DNA of 15,128 bases. Origin: JBBKWJ01 sp037968895. Lineage in GTDB: Bacteria; Actinomycetota; Acidimicrobiia; Acidimicrobiales; SZUA-35. The position numbers were made by a program, and so were the translations under genes. Below are positions 7,845 through 14,869 of the stretch, piece after piece. Numbering within the stretch: position 1 is the first letter of the stretch; each line of letters begins with the position of its first letter. The notes under the pieces were generated by a model that worked only from the letters and a program-made list of their open reading frames with translations, was not told where the DNA came from and did not search any database. Location: positions 1 to 15,128 of the forward strand of contig JBBKWJ010000172.1 of assembly GCA_037968895.1 (NCBI GenBank), given 5' to 3'.

Positions 7845-7850
7845 AAAGGG
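7845..7850 (+). promoter_or_regulatory. Ribosome binding site of the LLM oxidoreductase (decides the start)
   Basis: AAAGGG lies 5 nt before ATG 7856 and supports this start over the long open extension that runs into the ferredoxin gene. Confidence 0.55.
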
Positions 7851-7855
7851 TCGCA

Positions 7856-8782
7856 ATGCTAGAGGTAGGAATAAGCTCTCCTTGGGGTATTTTCAACGAA
7901 ACCCCTGCTGAACGAGCGGCTGTGCTTGCCTCCATCGCTGACTCTGGCCTCGACCATCTGTTCATCGCTGATCACGTGAGCTTCCGTGGCGGAAGTGGCA
8001 ATGATGGTCTGGTGCACCTGGCGGCGCTTTCTGGAATCGAGCCTCGGCTCAACCTGTATCTCGGCGTGTTTCTCTTGGCCCTTCGCCATCCGATGGTGGC
8101 CGCCAGGCAGGTCGCAACGTTGGCCGAAGCAGCGCCTGGCCGCCTTCGGCTCGGCATTGGGGTCGGCGGCGAAGATCGGCACGAATTCGAAGTCTGCGAG
8201 ATCGATCCATCCACTCGAGGACGCCGAACCGATGCTGCCATCCAGATTGTCCGGGCGCTGCTTGACGGTGACGAGGTCAACTGGGATGACGAGTTCTACT
8301 CGATTGATGCCGGGCGTATCTTGCCAACGCCGCGGCAGTCGGTCCCATTGATAGTGGGAGGTCGAAGCAACGCTGCGCTCAAACGTGCCGGTCGCTATGG
8401 CGATGGCTGGTTGGGCGCCTGGTGTTCGTCTCGACGGTTTGCCGAAGGCATCGACCGTGTCCAGAGCGAAGCAGCCCGAGAGGGACGCTCCGTTTCGTGG
8501 CAGCATGGGATGCAGCTTTGGGTCGGTGTCGGGGACTCCCACGAGGCAGCAAAGCTGACCGTTGCGGAAGGCATGGCCAAGTTCTACAAGATGCCATTCG
8601 CTCCTTTCGAGAAGTACACGCCGTGCGGCACTGCTCAAGACATAGCGGAGTTCATGCTTCCCTACGTCGAGGCCGGGGCAACGACGCTCAATCTGACTCC
8701 AGTTGGTCCCGATCGTGCAACCGAACTCGACACCATCGCCGAGGTGAAGAGACTCCTACGGCCCTATGATCGTGAACGATGA
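7856..8782 (+). CDS. LLM-class flavin/F420-dependent oxidoreductase
   Basis: A 308-residue TIM-barrel oxidoreductase of the luciferase-like monooxygenase superfamily, using F420 or FMN; the substrate is unknown. Seen: MLEVGISSPWG at the first strand, GLDHLFIADHVSF, LYLGVFLLALRHP, then LRLGIGVGGEDRHEF (cofactor-phosphate region), RGRRTDAAIQIVRALLDGD, PTPRQSVPLIVGG and AGRYGDGWLG. These are the standard landmarks from end to end, so the protein looks complete. Actinobacterial context favours F420, but the sequence alone does not decide between cofactors. The next gene starts inside its stop codon (ATGA, 8779-8782). The pairing with a ferredoxin suggests a redox step, perhaps with the ferredoxin as partner of this or another enzyme. 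Confidence 0.9.
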   Translation: MLEVGISSPWGIFNETPAERAAVLASIADSGLDHLFIADHVSFRGGSGNDGLVHLAALSGIEPRLNLYLGVFLLALRHPMVAARQVATLAEAAPGRLRLGIGVGGEDRHEFEVCEIDPSTRGRRTDAAIQIVRALLDGDEVNWDDEFYSIDAGRILPTPRQSVPLIVGGRSNAALKRAGRYGDGWLGAWCSSRRFAEGIDRVQSEAAREGRSVSWQHGMQLWVGVGDSHEAAKLTVAEGMAKFYKMPFAPFEKYTPCGTAQDIAEFMLPYVEAGATTLNLTPVGPDRATELDTIAEVKRLLRPYDRER

Positions 8783-9996
8783 CTGAGCAACCTGAAGAGC
8801 TACTCACCGACCTAGAAACCGTCGAAGACGACGAAGAACGGGAAGTCGCCTACGGGTGGATGTACCTCCTATTTCTCTTTGTGGTGTTCTTTGTGCTTGC
8901 GCTCCTGGCCTACAGCTGTGACGACGACTCAACAGGAACTGCACTAACCGAGACCGTCGTCGCAACAGACACGTCCTCGACCACTGCCAGCGATGACACA
9001 GAAACTGCAGCCGAACTCACCCCGATCGCACTCGATGCCACAGTGCTCGGCGAAACGGTCACACTCAGCGGCGCAGTTCCTGACGAGGCAGCGAGAACCC
9101 AGATGATTGAGATCGCCGAGAAGCGATACGGAGCAGGCAACGTTGTTGACAAGCTCACGATCGACGCCGCTACCACCATCAAGGGCGGCACGATTACCGT
9201 GCATGGCGAGACCACCGCGGGCGATGAGTTGCCTGGACTCCTGGCGAGCGACTTCGCCTCGGCGGTTGGCCTCACCGGTAACGCTGATGGCGTAACCTTC
9301 ACCGAGATTGTGCAGACCCCATTTGCGGCCACCGCCGACGTCGGCATCGACAAAGTTGTGCTCGCCGGCGAAATGCCTGACCAGACGTCAATAGATGCAC
9401 TCGTGGCAGCGGCGGGCGAAACCTGGGGCGCAGACAACGTCGACTCCTCCGGCCTGACGCTTGGCGAGAACCTCACTGCCGAAGGCGGCACGCTCACCGT
9501 TGTTGGCTCAATTGACGCCGGCGACACTCGTCCCGCCGACTTCGCTGTGGCGGTCGAAGCGGCTATCGCCGGAATCGCGACCAATACCTCTGGCGTCAAG
9601 GTCGACACAAGCCCAGCGGCCCTGGCTCGAGCCGAAGAGGCGCTCACTGCCGCACTCGCGGCCGAGCCGATTCTGTTTGCCAGCGGTTCAGCCGAGATCG
9701 ATCCGGCGTCCGATGAGATCCTGGCGCGAGTAGCTGCTGCGATCACTGCGGCGCCTGGCATTGATGTGGAGATCGTTGGTCACACCGACTCTCAGGGTTC
9801 CGCTTCGATCAACACGGCGCTCTCCGCATCACGAGCGTTAGCTGTCCTTGACCGGCTTGTCGAGCTTGGTGTTGAAGCCGACCGCCTGACCTCACGGGGT
9901 GCGGGCGAAGACGAGCCAATTGATTCGAACGACACCGAAGAAGGCCGAGCGGCTAACCGCCGCATCGCCTTCGAGTTTGCGGGAGCCGAGGGATGA
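8779..9996 (+). CDS. Membrane-anchored OmpA-family protein with two BON-like repeats
   Basis: A 405-residue envelope protein resembling mycobacterial ArfA (one membrane anchor, BON-type region, OmpA domain). Cytosolic acidic tail (1-26), membrane helix (27-46), Thr/Asp-rich linker (48-80), a BON-like repeat (about 84-176), a second repeat (about 186-278), then an OmpA C-terminal domain (298-400). The OmpA domain has the peptidoglycan-binding residues Asp337 (GHTDSQGS) and Arg352 (LSASRA), then RGAGEDEP, EGR and NRR. The repeats align at an offset of about 99-100 residues: VTLSGAVPD/VVLAGEMPD, YGAGNV/WGADNV, GGTITVHG/GGTLTVVG and AGD/AGD. It probably tethers a periplasm-like module to cell wall. 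It starts within the stop of the oxidoreductase gene and its own stop overlaps the next start, so it is embedded in an operon of soluble enzymes. Confidence 0.88.
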   Translation: MTEQPEELLTDLETVEDDEEREVAYGWMYLLFLFVVFFVLALLAYSCDDDSTGTALTETVVATDTSSTTASDDTETAAELTPIALDATVLGETVTLSGAVPDEAARTQMIEIAEKRYGAGNVVDKLTIDAATTIKGGTITVHGETTAGDELPGLLASDFASAVGLTGNADGVTFTEIVQTPFAATADVGIDKVVLAGEMPDQTSIDALVAAAGETWGADNVDSSGLTLGENLTAEGGTLTVVGSIDAGDTRPADFAVAVEAAIAGIATNTSGVKVDTSPAALARAEEALTAALAAEPILFASGSAEIDPASDEILARVAAAITAAPGIDVEIVGHTDSQGSASINTALSASRALAVLDRLVELGVEADRLTSRGAGEDEPIDSNDTEEGRAANRRIAFEFAGAEG

Positions 9997-10844
9997 AGAT
10001 AGCTCGATTCAGTCAAGCGGGTGGCGTTCCTCGACTCGGTGCTGTCGACGGTCACGACCTGCGCACGCTCGACTCGCTCGGTGTCGGCGACGACGTCGTT
10101 GCCGCTGCGCTTCGCTCCCCGGCCGAGCGCGACGACGCAGCCGCAAAGGGCGAGGTCATTGCGCTCGCCGATGTGAAACTGCTGGCACCGGTGGCGCGGC
10201 CACCCAAGTTTCTGGCTATTGGCCTCAACTACAAGGACCACATAGAAGAGGGCGGAAGGCCAACGCCGACCTTCCCGATGTTCTTTAACAAACAGTCGAC
10301 CTGCGTAAATGACCCAAACGCCAGTGTGCCAATCCCGTTTGATGCGCCTGATGCCGTCGACTACGAGGGCGAGCTCGCACTCGTCATCGGGCGTGAGTGC
10401 CGTCGGGTCAGCCGTGAAGACGCACCATCTGTTGTAGCTGGCTACACAATCGTCAATGACGCTACGGTTCGCGATTGGCAGGCGGCATCGCCGACGATGT
10501 GGCTTGGCAAATCGTGGGACGGACACGGTCCAATGGGGCCATGGCTTGTCACGACCGACGAAATGCCAGACCCTCATGGGCTCAAGATGAAGACTTTCGT
10601 CAACAGCGAACTTCGTCAAGACACCACGACCGACCTGATGGTGTTCGATGCGTGGGAGCAGATCAAGGTCACCTCAAACGTGTGCACGCTTGAGGTCGGC
10701 GACGTTATCTCCACTGGCACAAGCAGCGGGGTCGGTCACTTTCTTGATCCGCCTCAGTATCTCAAAGACGGCGACGTGGTGCGGATCGAAGTCGAAGGCA
10801 TCGGCTATCTCGAAAACACCTTCAACGACGAGCAGCGCCCCTAG
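9993..10844 (+). CDS. Fumarylacetoacetate hydrolase (FAH) family protein
   Basis: A metal-dependent C-C bond hydrolase, decarboxylase or isomerase acting on 2-oxo or 3-acyl acids, as used in aromatic catabolism; the exact reaction is not readable. The 283-residue length is typical. Seen: KFLAIGLNYKDHIEE (73-86), metal ligands Glu125 and Glu127 in DYEGELALVIG, Asp156 in GYTIVNDATVRDWQ, Lys173 in KSWDGHGPMGPW, then GDVISTGTSSGVG and LKDGDVVRIEVEGIGYLENT at the end. The small N-terminal domain (1-60) is also present. Translation is coupled to the OmpA gene by an ATGA overlap (9993-9996). It ends on a CTAG shared with the convergent deacetylase gene. Confidence 0.92.
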   Translation: MKIARFSQAGGVPRLGAVDGHDLRTLDSLGVGDDVVAAALRSPAERDDAAAKGEVIALADVKLLAPVARPPKFLAIGLNYKDHIEEGGRPTPTFPMFFNKQSTCVNDPNASVPIPFDAPDAVDYEGELALVIGRECRRVSREDAPSVVAGYTIVNDATVRDWQAASPTMWLGKSWDGHGPMGPWLVTTDEMPDPHGLKMKTFVNSELRQDTTTDLMVFDAWEQIKVTSNVCTLEVGDVISTGTSSGVGHFLDPPQYLKDGDVVRIEVEGIGYLENTFNDEQRP

Positions 10845-11542
10845 ATAGTTGCGAGTTTGCGGAAACCCTCGGCCATCCGGCCGGTAGGCAAACCGGCATT
10901 CGCCGCGACTTCGTTTGCCCACTCGGGGAGCATTTTTTGTATTCGGGCGGGGTCGCTGATCTGGCTTTGGTGGCACAGCAGCGCTTCGATCTTCTTCTCG
11001 ATCACATCAGTGATATCAACGAAGTGATCGGGGTCGGGGCCGCCGATGATCCACGTCTCTGGAACGGTGTGGGGTTCGAGGCCGGCGTCTAGAAGCTCGG
11101 GGAACGCGAACATGTTTCGTGAGTCGGGGTAGACCGCACACATCGTTGCCTCGCCCGCCGCGAGATGGTCGGGATGAGCGGCGTAGACCCTCTCAAGATT
11201 GCGAATCGGCGATTGAGTGAGTACGACGTCGGGTTTTGAGATGCGAATAACGCGGGAGATCTCGCGGCGCAAGTCGAGGTTCGCTTCAACGGCGCCGTCA
11301 GGAAATCCAAGCCAGTGGATCTTGGTCACACCGACGACGACCGCAGCCGCGGTCTGCTCGGCTCGGCGCAAAGCGGCCATATCTTCTCGGGAAACGCCTG
11401 GATCATCGCCTCCAGCCTGGCCATCAGTAACAATGCAATATTCGACGACAGACCCGGCGGCGGTGAGGCTGGCTGTGGTGCCAGCGCAACCGAAGTCGAG
11501 GTCGTCTGGGTGGGCGGCAATGGCGAGGAATCGTTTGGTCAC
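10841..11542 (-). CDS. PIG-L/LmbE-type zinc deacetylase
   Basis: A 233-residue member of the family that includes N-acetylglucosaminyl-PI deacetylase, MshB (mycothiol synthesis) and Mca. The zinc site is visible as AHPDD (His11, Asp14) and AAHPDH (His123, His126), with Asp13 as likely general base. FLAIAAHPDDLDFGCAGT and VLTQSP are typical. At this length it is shorter than MshB, so it is more like the general LmbE class acting on an N-acyl sugar or thiol conjugate; the substrate is not determined. The start is GTG 11542, without a Shine-Dalgarno sequence but with TAGCGT exactly 6 nt upstream, so leaderless. The stop overlaps the FAH-gene stop by 4 bases, tail-to-tail. Confidence 0.9.
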   Translation of the reverse strand: MTKRFLAIAAHPDDLDFGCAGTTASLTAAGSVVEYCIVTDGQAGGDDPGVSREDMAALRRAEQTAAAVVVGVTKIHWLGFPDGAVEANLDLRREISRVIRISKPDVVLTQSPIRNLERVYAAHPDHLAAGEATMCAVYPDSRNMFAFPELLDAGLEPHTVPETWIIGGPDPDHFVDITDVIEKKIEALLCHQSQISDPARIQKMLPEWANEVAANAGLPTGRMAEGFRKLATI

Positions 11543-11548
11543 GCTCAG

Positions 11549-11554
11549 ACGCTA
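11549..11554 (-). promoter_or_regulatory. Candidate -10 (TAGCGT), leaderless, for the PIG-L gene
   Basis: Read on the minus strand, TAGCGT is followed by 6 nt and then GTG 11542; there is no Shine-Dalgarno sequence. On the other strand CATGAT (11564-11569), a weaker match, lies 6 nt before the divergent PPOX start ATG 11576. The 33-bp gap thus seems to hold two outward promoters. Confidence 0.45.
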
Positions 11555-11575
11555 CCGAGGTGGCATGATGGTCCA

Positions 11576-12001
11576 ATGGCACGGATGACGAAAGACGAAC
11601 GCGAAAAGTTCCTGGCGGCGCTGCATGTCGGGGTTATCGGTATCGAGCATGAGGGCAGGCCGCCGTTGGTTGTGCCGATCTGGTATAGCTACGAACCCGG
11701 TGAAGAGGTCAAGATTCTGACGCACCGCGAGTCGTTGAAGGCACAGTGCCTTACAAAGTCGGCTCGATTCTCCTTATGCGCTCAGAGCGAGGCACTTCCA
11801 TATAAGTATGTGACGGTCGAGGGGCCGGTTACGGGAACTCGTCCGTCAAACATCGAAGAAGACACACGTCCGTTGGCTCGGCGCTATTTGGGGAAAACCA
11901 TGGGCGACGCGTATGTAGAGGACGGCGATGACTCGAACTCGGTCGTCATCACGATGAAGCCCGAACGCTGGTACACCGTCGACTACGGGAAAACCGAGTA
12001 G
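11576..12001 (+). CDS. PPOX-class (pyridoxamine 5'-phosphate oxidase-like) flavin/F420-binding protein
   Basis: A 141-residue split-barrel protein of the PNPOx-like superfamily, which binds FMN, F420 or heme. Seen: LAALHVGVIGIEHEGRPPLV and VPIWYSYEPGEEVKIL at the N-terminal strands, LKAQCLTKSARFSLCAQ, the PYKYVTVEGPVTGTRPS strand that is characteristic of actinobacterial members, and a C-terminal VVITMKPERWYTVDY. Such proteins in F420-producing actinobacteria are often F420-dependent reductases; the cofactor is inference. Start at ATG 11576; ATG 11585 would remove three residues. The frame remains open further upstream, but that stretch is antisense to the deacetylase gene. It ends 10 bases from the convergent DUF389 gene. 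Confidence 0.85.
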   Translation: MARMTKDEREKFLAALHVGVIGIEHEGRPPLVVPIWYSYEPGEEVKILTHRESLKAQCLTKSARFSLCAQSEALPYKYVTVEGPVTGTRPSNIEEDTRPLARRYLGKTMGDAYVEDGDDSNSVVITMKPERWYTVDYGKTE

Positions 12002-12011
12002 CTCGGCTCGG

Positions 12012-13613
12012 TCAACCGGTTGTGGTCGTTGTCGTTCCCCCGAGGGGAGCGGTGGTTGTCGTGCCTGGAGCGACGGTTGTGGTGAGCAGCACTCGTTCGA
12101 CGAAGTAGATGTTGACCTCAATGTCGCTTCCAGCGAGGAGCCGTAGTTCGTCGGTGAGTTCAGTTGCGTTCGGCGTCTGCGCACCGACGAGGTCGACTTC
12201 AACCAAGTCGCCGTCAAACGCGAGCCGTTCAAGGGTGGTACCGGAATCTCCGAGATACGCAGTTAAGTAGTCCCTCATCGCTTGTGCTCTGACCTCGATT
12301 GGGGTCGGCGGAATAGACCCGTCAGAAACGGACAGGCTCGGCGTCCAGTTGAGGCGGAAGCCCTCGCTGAGCCCTGCTTCGGTGAGTCGTGAGCGAAGAA
12401 GGTCACGAGCGTTTGAGTCAGGTGGATCGCCGACGCCGGTGGCCACAATTCTGACGCGGGCGTCTTCGTCGATGAAGACACCTTGGAGCTCGTAGTCAGC
12501 AGTTGCCACTTCGTCCAGCCAGTCACTGACGATGATGGTCGCCTTGTTGGTCAGGACCTCCTCGTCGGTGATGGTCGTGGTCGTTGCCAGTGCGATGGTC
12601 GTTGTCGTTGCTCGCTGAGTTCTGATCCATTGCACGTCTGGCGTGATATCACCGATGAGCGGGAGAAGGAGCGCCTTGAGCTCGCTGTCAGCGGGAGGAG
12701 CGTCTGGTCCGGTAATTACGACAGCGAGGTAGCCATCTCTCAACTCGTGGCTTGTTCGGTCTAGCGCGAGGTCGGAGATCCAGAAGTCGATCGCGGCAAT
12801 CACCTGCTGCTCTTTATCTGACGCCTCGGCGGCGTCGGTGCTGGCCTTGACCAGTGGTAGCGCCACCGCAATGACGGCAGTGATCGAGATGACGGTAGCC
12901 GCCAACACCCGAGTTCGGGTGGTCTTCAGGCGGCGGGGCGGCACAAAACCGGTGAGTACAAACGTGAGGACTCCGGCCAGGATGATGGCGACGAGGTTGG
13001 TGATGTAGAGCAGGAGTGCGCCCCGAGCGAACTCGTTCAGCCCCGCTTGGAGCGTGATGCCAACGACACCGAGCGGGGGCACGAGGGCAACGGCGACCGC
13101 AACGCCAGGCAGAGCAGCCGACACGTCCTTGCGAACGGTGGCGTAACTGCCGGCAAAGCCAGCTGCGAGCGCCACGACCAGGTCTTTCACATCTGGCCTC
13201 GTTCGCCCAAGAATCTCCGAGCCGAATGAGGAGGTCGCGAGGAAGGCGGCAAGGACGTAGGCAACCACGATGCACCACACGGTGGCGAGAACAACGCGAG
13301 CAAGCGACTGTGCAATCTTGTTTGGCAGGCCCATTGCGAGTGCGGCGGCGCTGCCAAGCACCGGAGTCATGAGGGGAGCGAGCAACATGGCGCCGATCAC
13401 GACGGCTGCGGAGTTGGCCAGTAAGCCCATGGTGGCGACGATGACAGCGAGCGTGAGCATCACGTAGAAACGGAACGTCCACGACCCGTTGGAGATGATT
13501 GCAAGGTCGCTCATGACCCGGCGTCGTTCGTCAGGCGCTAGGTAGCGGTGCCACCATTCTCGTGGCCTGGTGAGCCGCTCCAGCTCGTTTTTAGGTTCGA
13601 CGGTCTTTGCCAC
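12012..13613 (-). CDS. DUF389 (TIGR00341-like) membrane protein with Thr-rich extracytoplasmic tail
   Basis: A 533-residue integral membrane protein of unknown function. The DUF389 core comprises about seven hydrophobic segments between residues 48 and 255, with the conserved NSAAVVIGAMLLAPLMTPVLG, VALAAGFAGSYATVRKDVSA, LPGVAVAVALVPPLGVVG and ITNLVAIILAG blocks. After the last segment comes a long hydrophilic part (256-533) with an internal ATTTTIALATTTT linker (336-348) separating two soluble regions, and a C-terminal tail of Thr/Gly/Pro. Such Thr runs are common in exported proteins of Acidimicrobiia. The tail therefore probably faces outside. GTG 13613 is the only plausible start before an in-frame stop; it lacks a Shine-Dalgarno sequence but has TACGAT 6 nt upstream. 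It is 55 bases downstream of the anti-sigma gene and seems to have its own promoter. Confidence 0.9.
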   Translation of the reverse strand: MAKTVEPKNELERLTRPREWWHRYLAPDERRRVMSDLAIISNGSWTFRFYVMLTLAVIVATMGLLANSAAVVIGAMLLAPLMTPVLGSAAALAMGLPNKIAQSLARVVLATVWCIVVAYVLAAFLATSSFGSEILGRTRPDVKDLVVALAAGFAGSYATVRKDVSAALPGVAVAVALVPPLGVVGITLQAGLNEFARGALLLYITNLVAIILAGVLTFVLTGFVPPRRLKTTRTRVLAATVISITAVIAVALPLVKASTDAAEASDKEQQVIAAIDFWISDLALDRTSHELRDGYLAVVITGPDAPPADSELKALLLPLIGDITPDVQWIRTQRATTTTIALATTTTITDEEVLTNKATIIVSDWLDEVATADYELQGVFIDEDARVRIVATGVGDPPDSNARDLLRSRLTEAGLSEGFRLNWTPSLSVSDGSIPPTPIEVRAQAMRDYLTAYLGDSGTTLERLAFDGDLVEVDLVGAQTPNATELTDELRLLAGSDIEVNIYFVERVLLTTTVAPGTTTTAPLGGTTTTTTG

Positions 13614-13619
13614 GGAGCG

Positions 13620-13625
13620 ATCGTA
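13620..13625 (-). promoter_or_regulatory. Candidate -10 (TACGAT), leaderless, for the DUF389 gene
   Basis: Minus-strand TACGAT, then 6 nt, then GTG 13613, with no Shine-Dalgarno sequence. A TTGATC lies upstream but with a 22-nt spacer, too far for a normal -35. Confidence 0.45.
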
Positions 13626-13668
13626 GGTGAAGTCGGGCGGAATTCACGATCAAAGCCGGATTGCCGCC

Positions 13669-14337
13669 CTATGTGACTGTGAGGGCGCCGCGAAGAATTG
13701 ATCGACCAGAATGGTCGTGATCGCCGTCTCGAGGCTCAACGCTGATGTCGACGACGTAGAAGACCGAGGGGTCGTAGCCCTCAGGCACGTCGAACACGCC
13801 GGGATTGTCCTTGTCGATGAGACCAAGGGACACAATGTCGGCAACCTGGCCGTCTGCGTCTGGCTCGATAAGCCAGAGTTCGAGGTCTGCATCTTCGCCG
13901 GCTGTGCTCGGCAGGTCAGATGAGTCAAAGTCGATCTCGAGGGTGCCGTCGTCGTCTCGTAACGACACTGTCGCTCCGGCATCGGCTCCGAGTGGATCGA
14001 AGCTCTCGGCGTCGTATGCCAACTCGGCGACGGCGACGAGAGAAGGTGTCGCGTCTCTCATGAGGCCTGCGAAGGCGGCAACTGCGAGGGCGGCTGCGGC
14101 GACTGCCCCGCCAAAGACTGCGAGTCGCTTGTTGCGGCTGCGACGCTCAGAGAGATCGACCACGGGAGCGATGGGAGCTTCTTCGTCTTGAAGCGGGGCG
14201 TCGAAAGCGACTGCAGCTTCGATGCGATCCCAGATCGCTGCGGGTGGTGTCTCGAGGGTCGTACCTGCTGCGCCAAGCTCACGAAGGATGCCCTCAAGCT
14301 CTTGGTCAAAGTTTTCAGCGCTGGTGTGATCAGCCAT
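13669..14337 (-). CDS. RskA-family anti-sigma factor
   Basis: A 222-residue single-pass membrane protein that would hold the adjacent ECF sigma factor inactive and release it after extracytoplasmic signalling and proteolysis. Cytosolic region 1-71 contains a PPAAIWDRIEAAV helix typical of the sigma-binding part; it lacks the HxxxCxxC zinc motif of ZAS anti-sigma factors. Membrane helix about 72-93 follows a positively charged ERRSRNKR. The outer domain (95-222) has the RskA features LELWLIEPDADGQ and ISVEPRDGD...HSGRSILRG. The start ATG 14337 overlaps the sigma gene by 8 bases, which ties expression of the two together. The signal is not known. Confidence 0.88.
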   Translation of the reverse strand: MADHTSAENFDQELEGILRELGAAGTTLETPPAAIWDRIEAAVAFDAPLQDEEAPIAPVVDLSERRSRNKRLAVFGGAVAAAALAVAAFAGLMRDATPSLVAVAELAYDAESFDPLGADAGATVSLRDDDGTLEIDFDSSDLPSTAGEDADLELWLIEPDADGQVADIVSLGLIDKDNPGVFDVPEGYDPSVFYVVDISVEPRDGDHDHSGRSILRGALTVT

Positions 14338-14854
14338 GGGTGGCCTCGAGTTGCTGACGGATCTTGGCGAGACCCCGTCGGATGTCGCTCTTTACGGTAC
14401 CTAACGGGATTGAAGTGTGCTCGGCGACCTCCGCATGGGTTAGGTCGCTGAAATAGGCGAGTTCGATAATGGTTCTTGACCGCTCCGGAAGGGTGCGGAG
14501 TGCCTCGGCGACGACCATCTGGTCGCCGACCCGATCAATGTCGGGTGCAACGGCGGTGTCGGCTTCGTTTGTGAGCGGTTGTTGATAGGAGTGGCGTTTC
14601 TCGGATCTCACATTGTCGATGAGACGGTTCTTCGCAATACCGACTAGCCACCCCCCGAGGTTGCCTCTCTCGGGCCGAAATGTGTCTCGAGCTTTCCAGG
14701 CGCTTACGAAGACTTCTTGCGTAACGTCTTGAGCCCGATCTTCACCGAGCGCCCGCCGGCAGAACGAGTAGATCAGTGGGCTATGGGCGTCGTATGCCTC
14801 ACGGAGGGCGGTTTCGTCGCCTGCGGAGAAGCGCTGCTCAAGTGACGTGACCAC
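14330..14854 (-). CDS. ECF-family RNA polymerase sigma factor (SigK-like by context)
   Basis: A 174-residue sigma-70 family group IV factor. Region 2 (about 18-88): LREAYDAHSPLIYSFC, DRAQDVTQEVFVSAWK, then GWLVGIAKNRLIDNVRSEKR. Region 4 (about 116-172): ALRTLPERSRTIIELAYFSDLTHAEVAEHTSIPLGTVKSDIRRG, a helix-turn-helix. The open frame extends to 15010 but the extra 52 residues are antisense-like and overlap the FAS1 gene. GTG 14854 gives the family-like N-terminus MVTSLEQRFSAGDETAL. It has no Shine-Dalgarno sequence but a TATCCT 6 nt upstream. Together with the RskA-like gene and FAS1 gene this resembles the mycobacterial SigK system; assignment to SigK is from context, not from residues. Confidence 0.92.
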   Translation of the reverse strand: MVTSLEQRFSAGDETALREAYDAHSPLIYSFCRRALGEDRAQDVTQEVFVSAWKARDTFRPERGNLGGWLVGIAKNRLIDNVRSEKRHSYQQPLTNEADTAVAPDIDRVGDQMVVAEALRTLPERSRTIIELAYFSDLTHAEVAEHTSIPLGTVKSDIRRGLAKIRQQLEATHG

Positions 14855-14860
14855 GGGGAG

Positions 14861-14866
14861 AGGATA
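14861..14866 (-). promoter_or_regulatory. Candidate -10 (TATCCT), leaderless, for the sigma factor
   Basis: Minus-strand TATCCT, 6 nt, then GTG 14854. It is identical to the hexamer before the ferredoxin gene. The -35 position falls inside the hairpin at 14870-14906. A GGAAC (14890-14894, minus strand) resembles an ECF -35 but is 23 nt from TATCCT, too far. Confidence 0.45.
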
Positions 14867-14869
14867 CCG

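Noticed and set aside
7625..7855. Upstream extension of the LLM oxidoreductase frame
   Set aside because: It overlaps the ferredoxin in another frame, and ATG 7856 has a good ribosome binding site.
7540..7965. 142-residue N-terminal extension of the aroC frame
   Set aside because: It is antisense to the ferredoxin and start of the oxidoreductase gene, and chorismate synthase begins at the SSSFGTLFR segment.
7859..8638. Minus-strand open frame of 259 codons opposite the LLM oxidoreductase
   Set aside because: Arg/Ser-rich composition typical of antisense frames in high-GC DNA; no motif.
8910..9761. Long minus-strand open frame opposite the OmpA gene (Ala/Ser/Val-rich)
   Set aside because: It mirrors the Ala/Thr/Asp-rich coding strand and shows no domain; the plus-strand gene has clear OmpA motifs.
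9792..10619. Minus-strand open frame of 275 codons opposite OmpA and FAH genes
   Set aside because: It crosses two well-supported coupled genes and shows no recognisable domain.
12035..12046. CCCC/GGGG inverted repeat near the PPOX/DUF389 junction as a terminator
   Set aside because: It lies inside the DUF389 coding tail (Pro-Leu-Gly-Gly codons) and has only 4-bp arms and no T-tract.
12012..12100. GT-rich repetitive DNA as a non-coding tandem repeat
   Set aside because: It is explained by threonine codons in the Thr-rich tail of DUF389.
13635..13669. GGGCGG...CCGCCC inverted repeat after the anti-sigma gene
   Set aside because: Arms of 6 bp with a 23-nt loop are too weak to call a terminator in GC-rich DNA.
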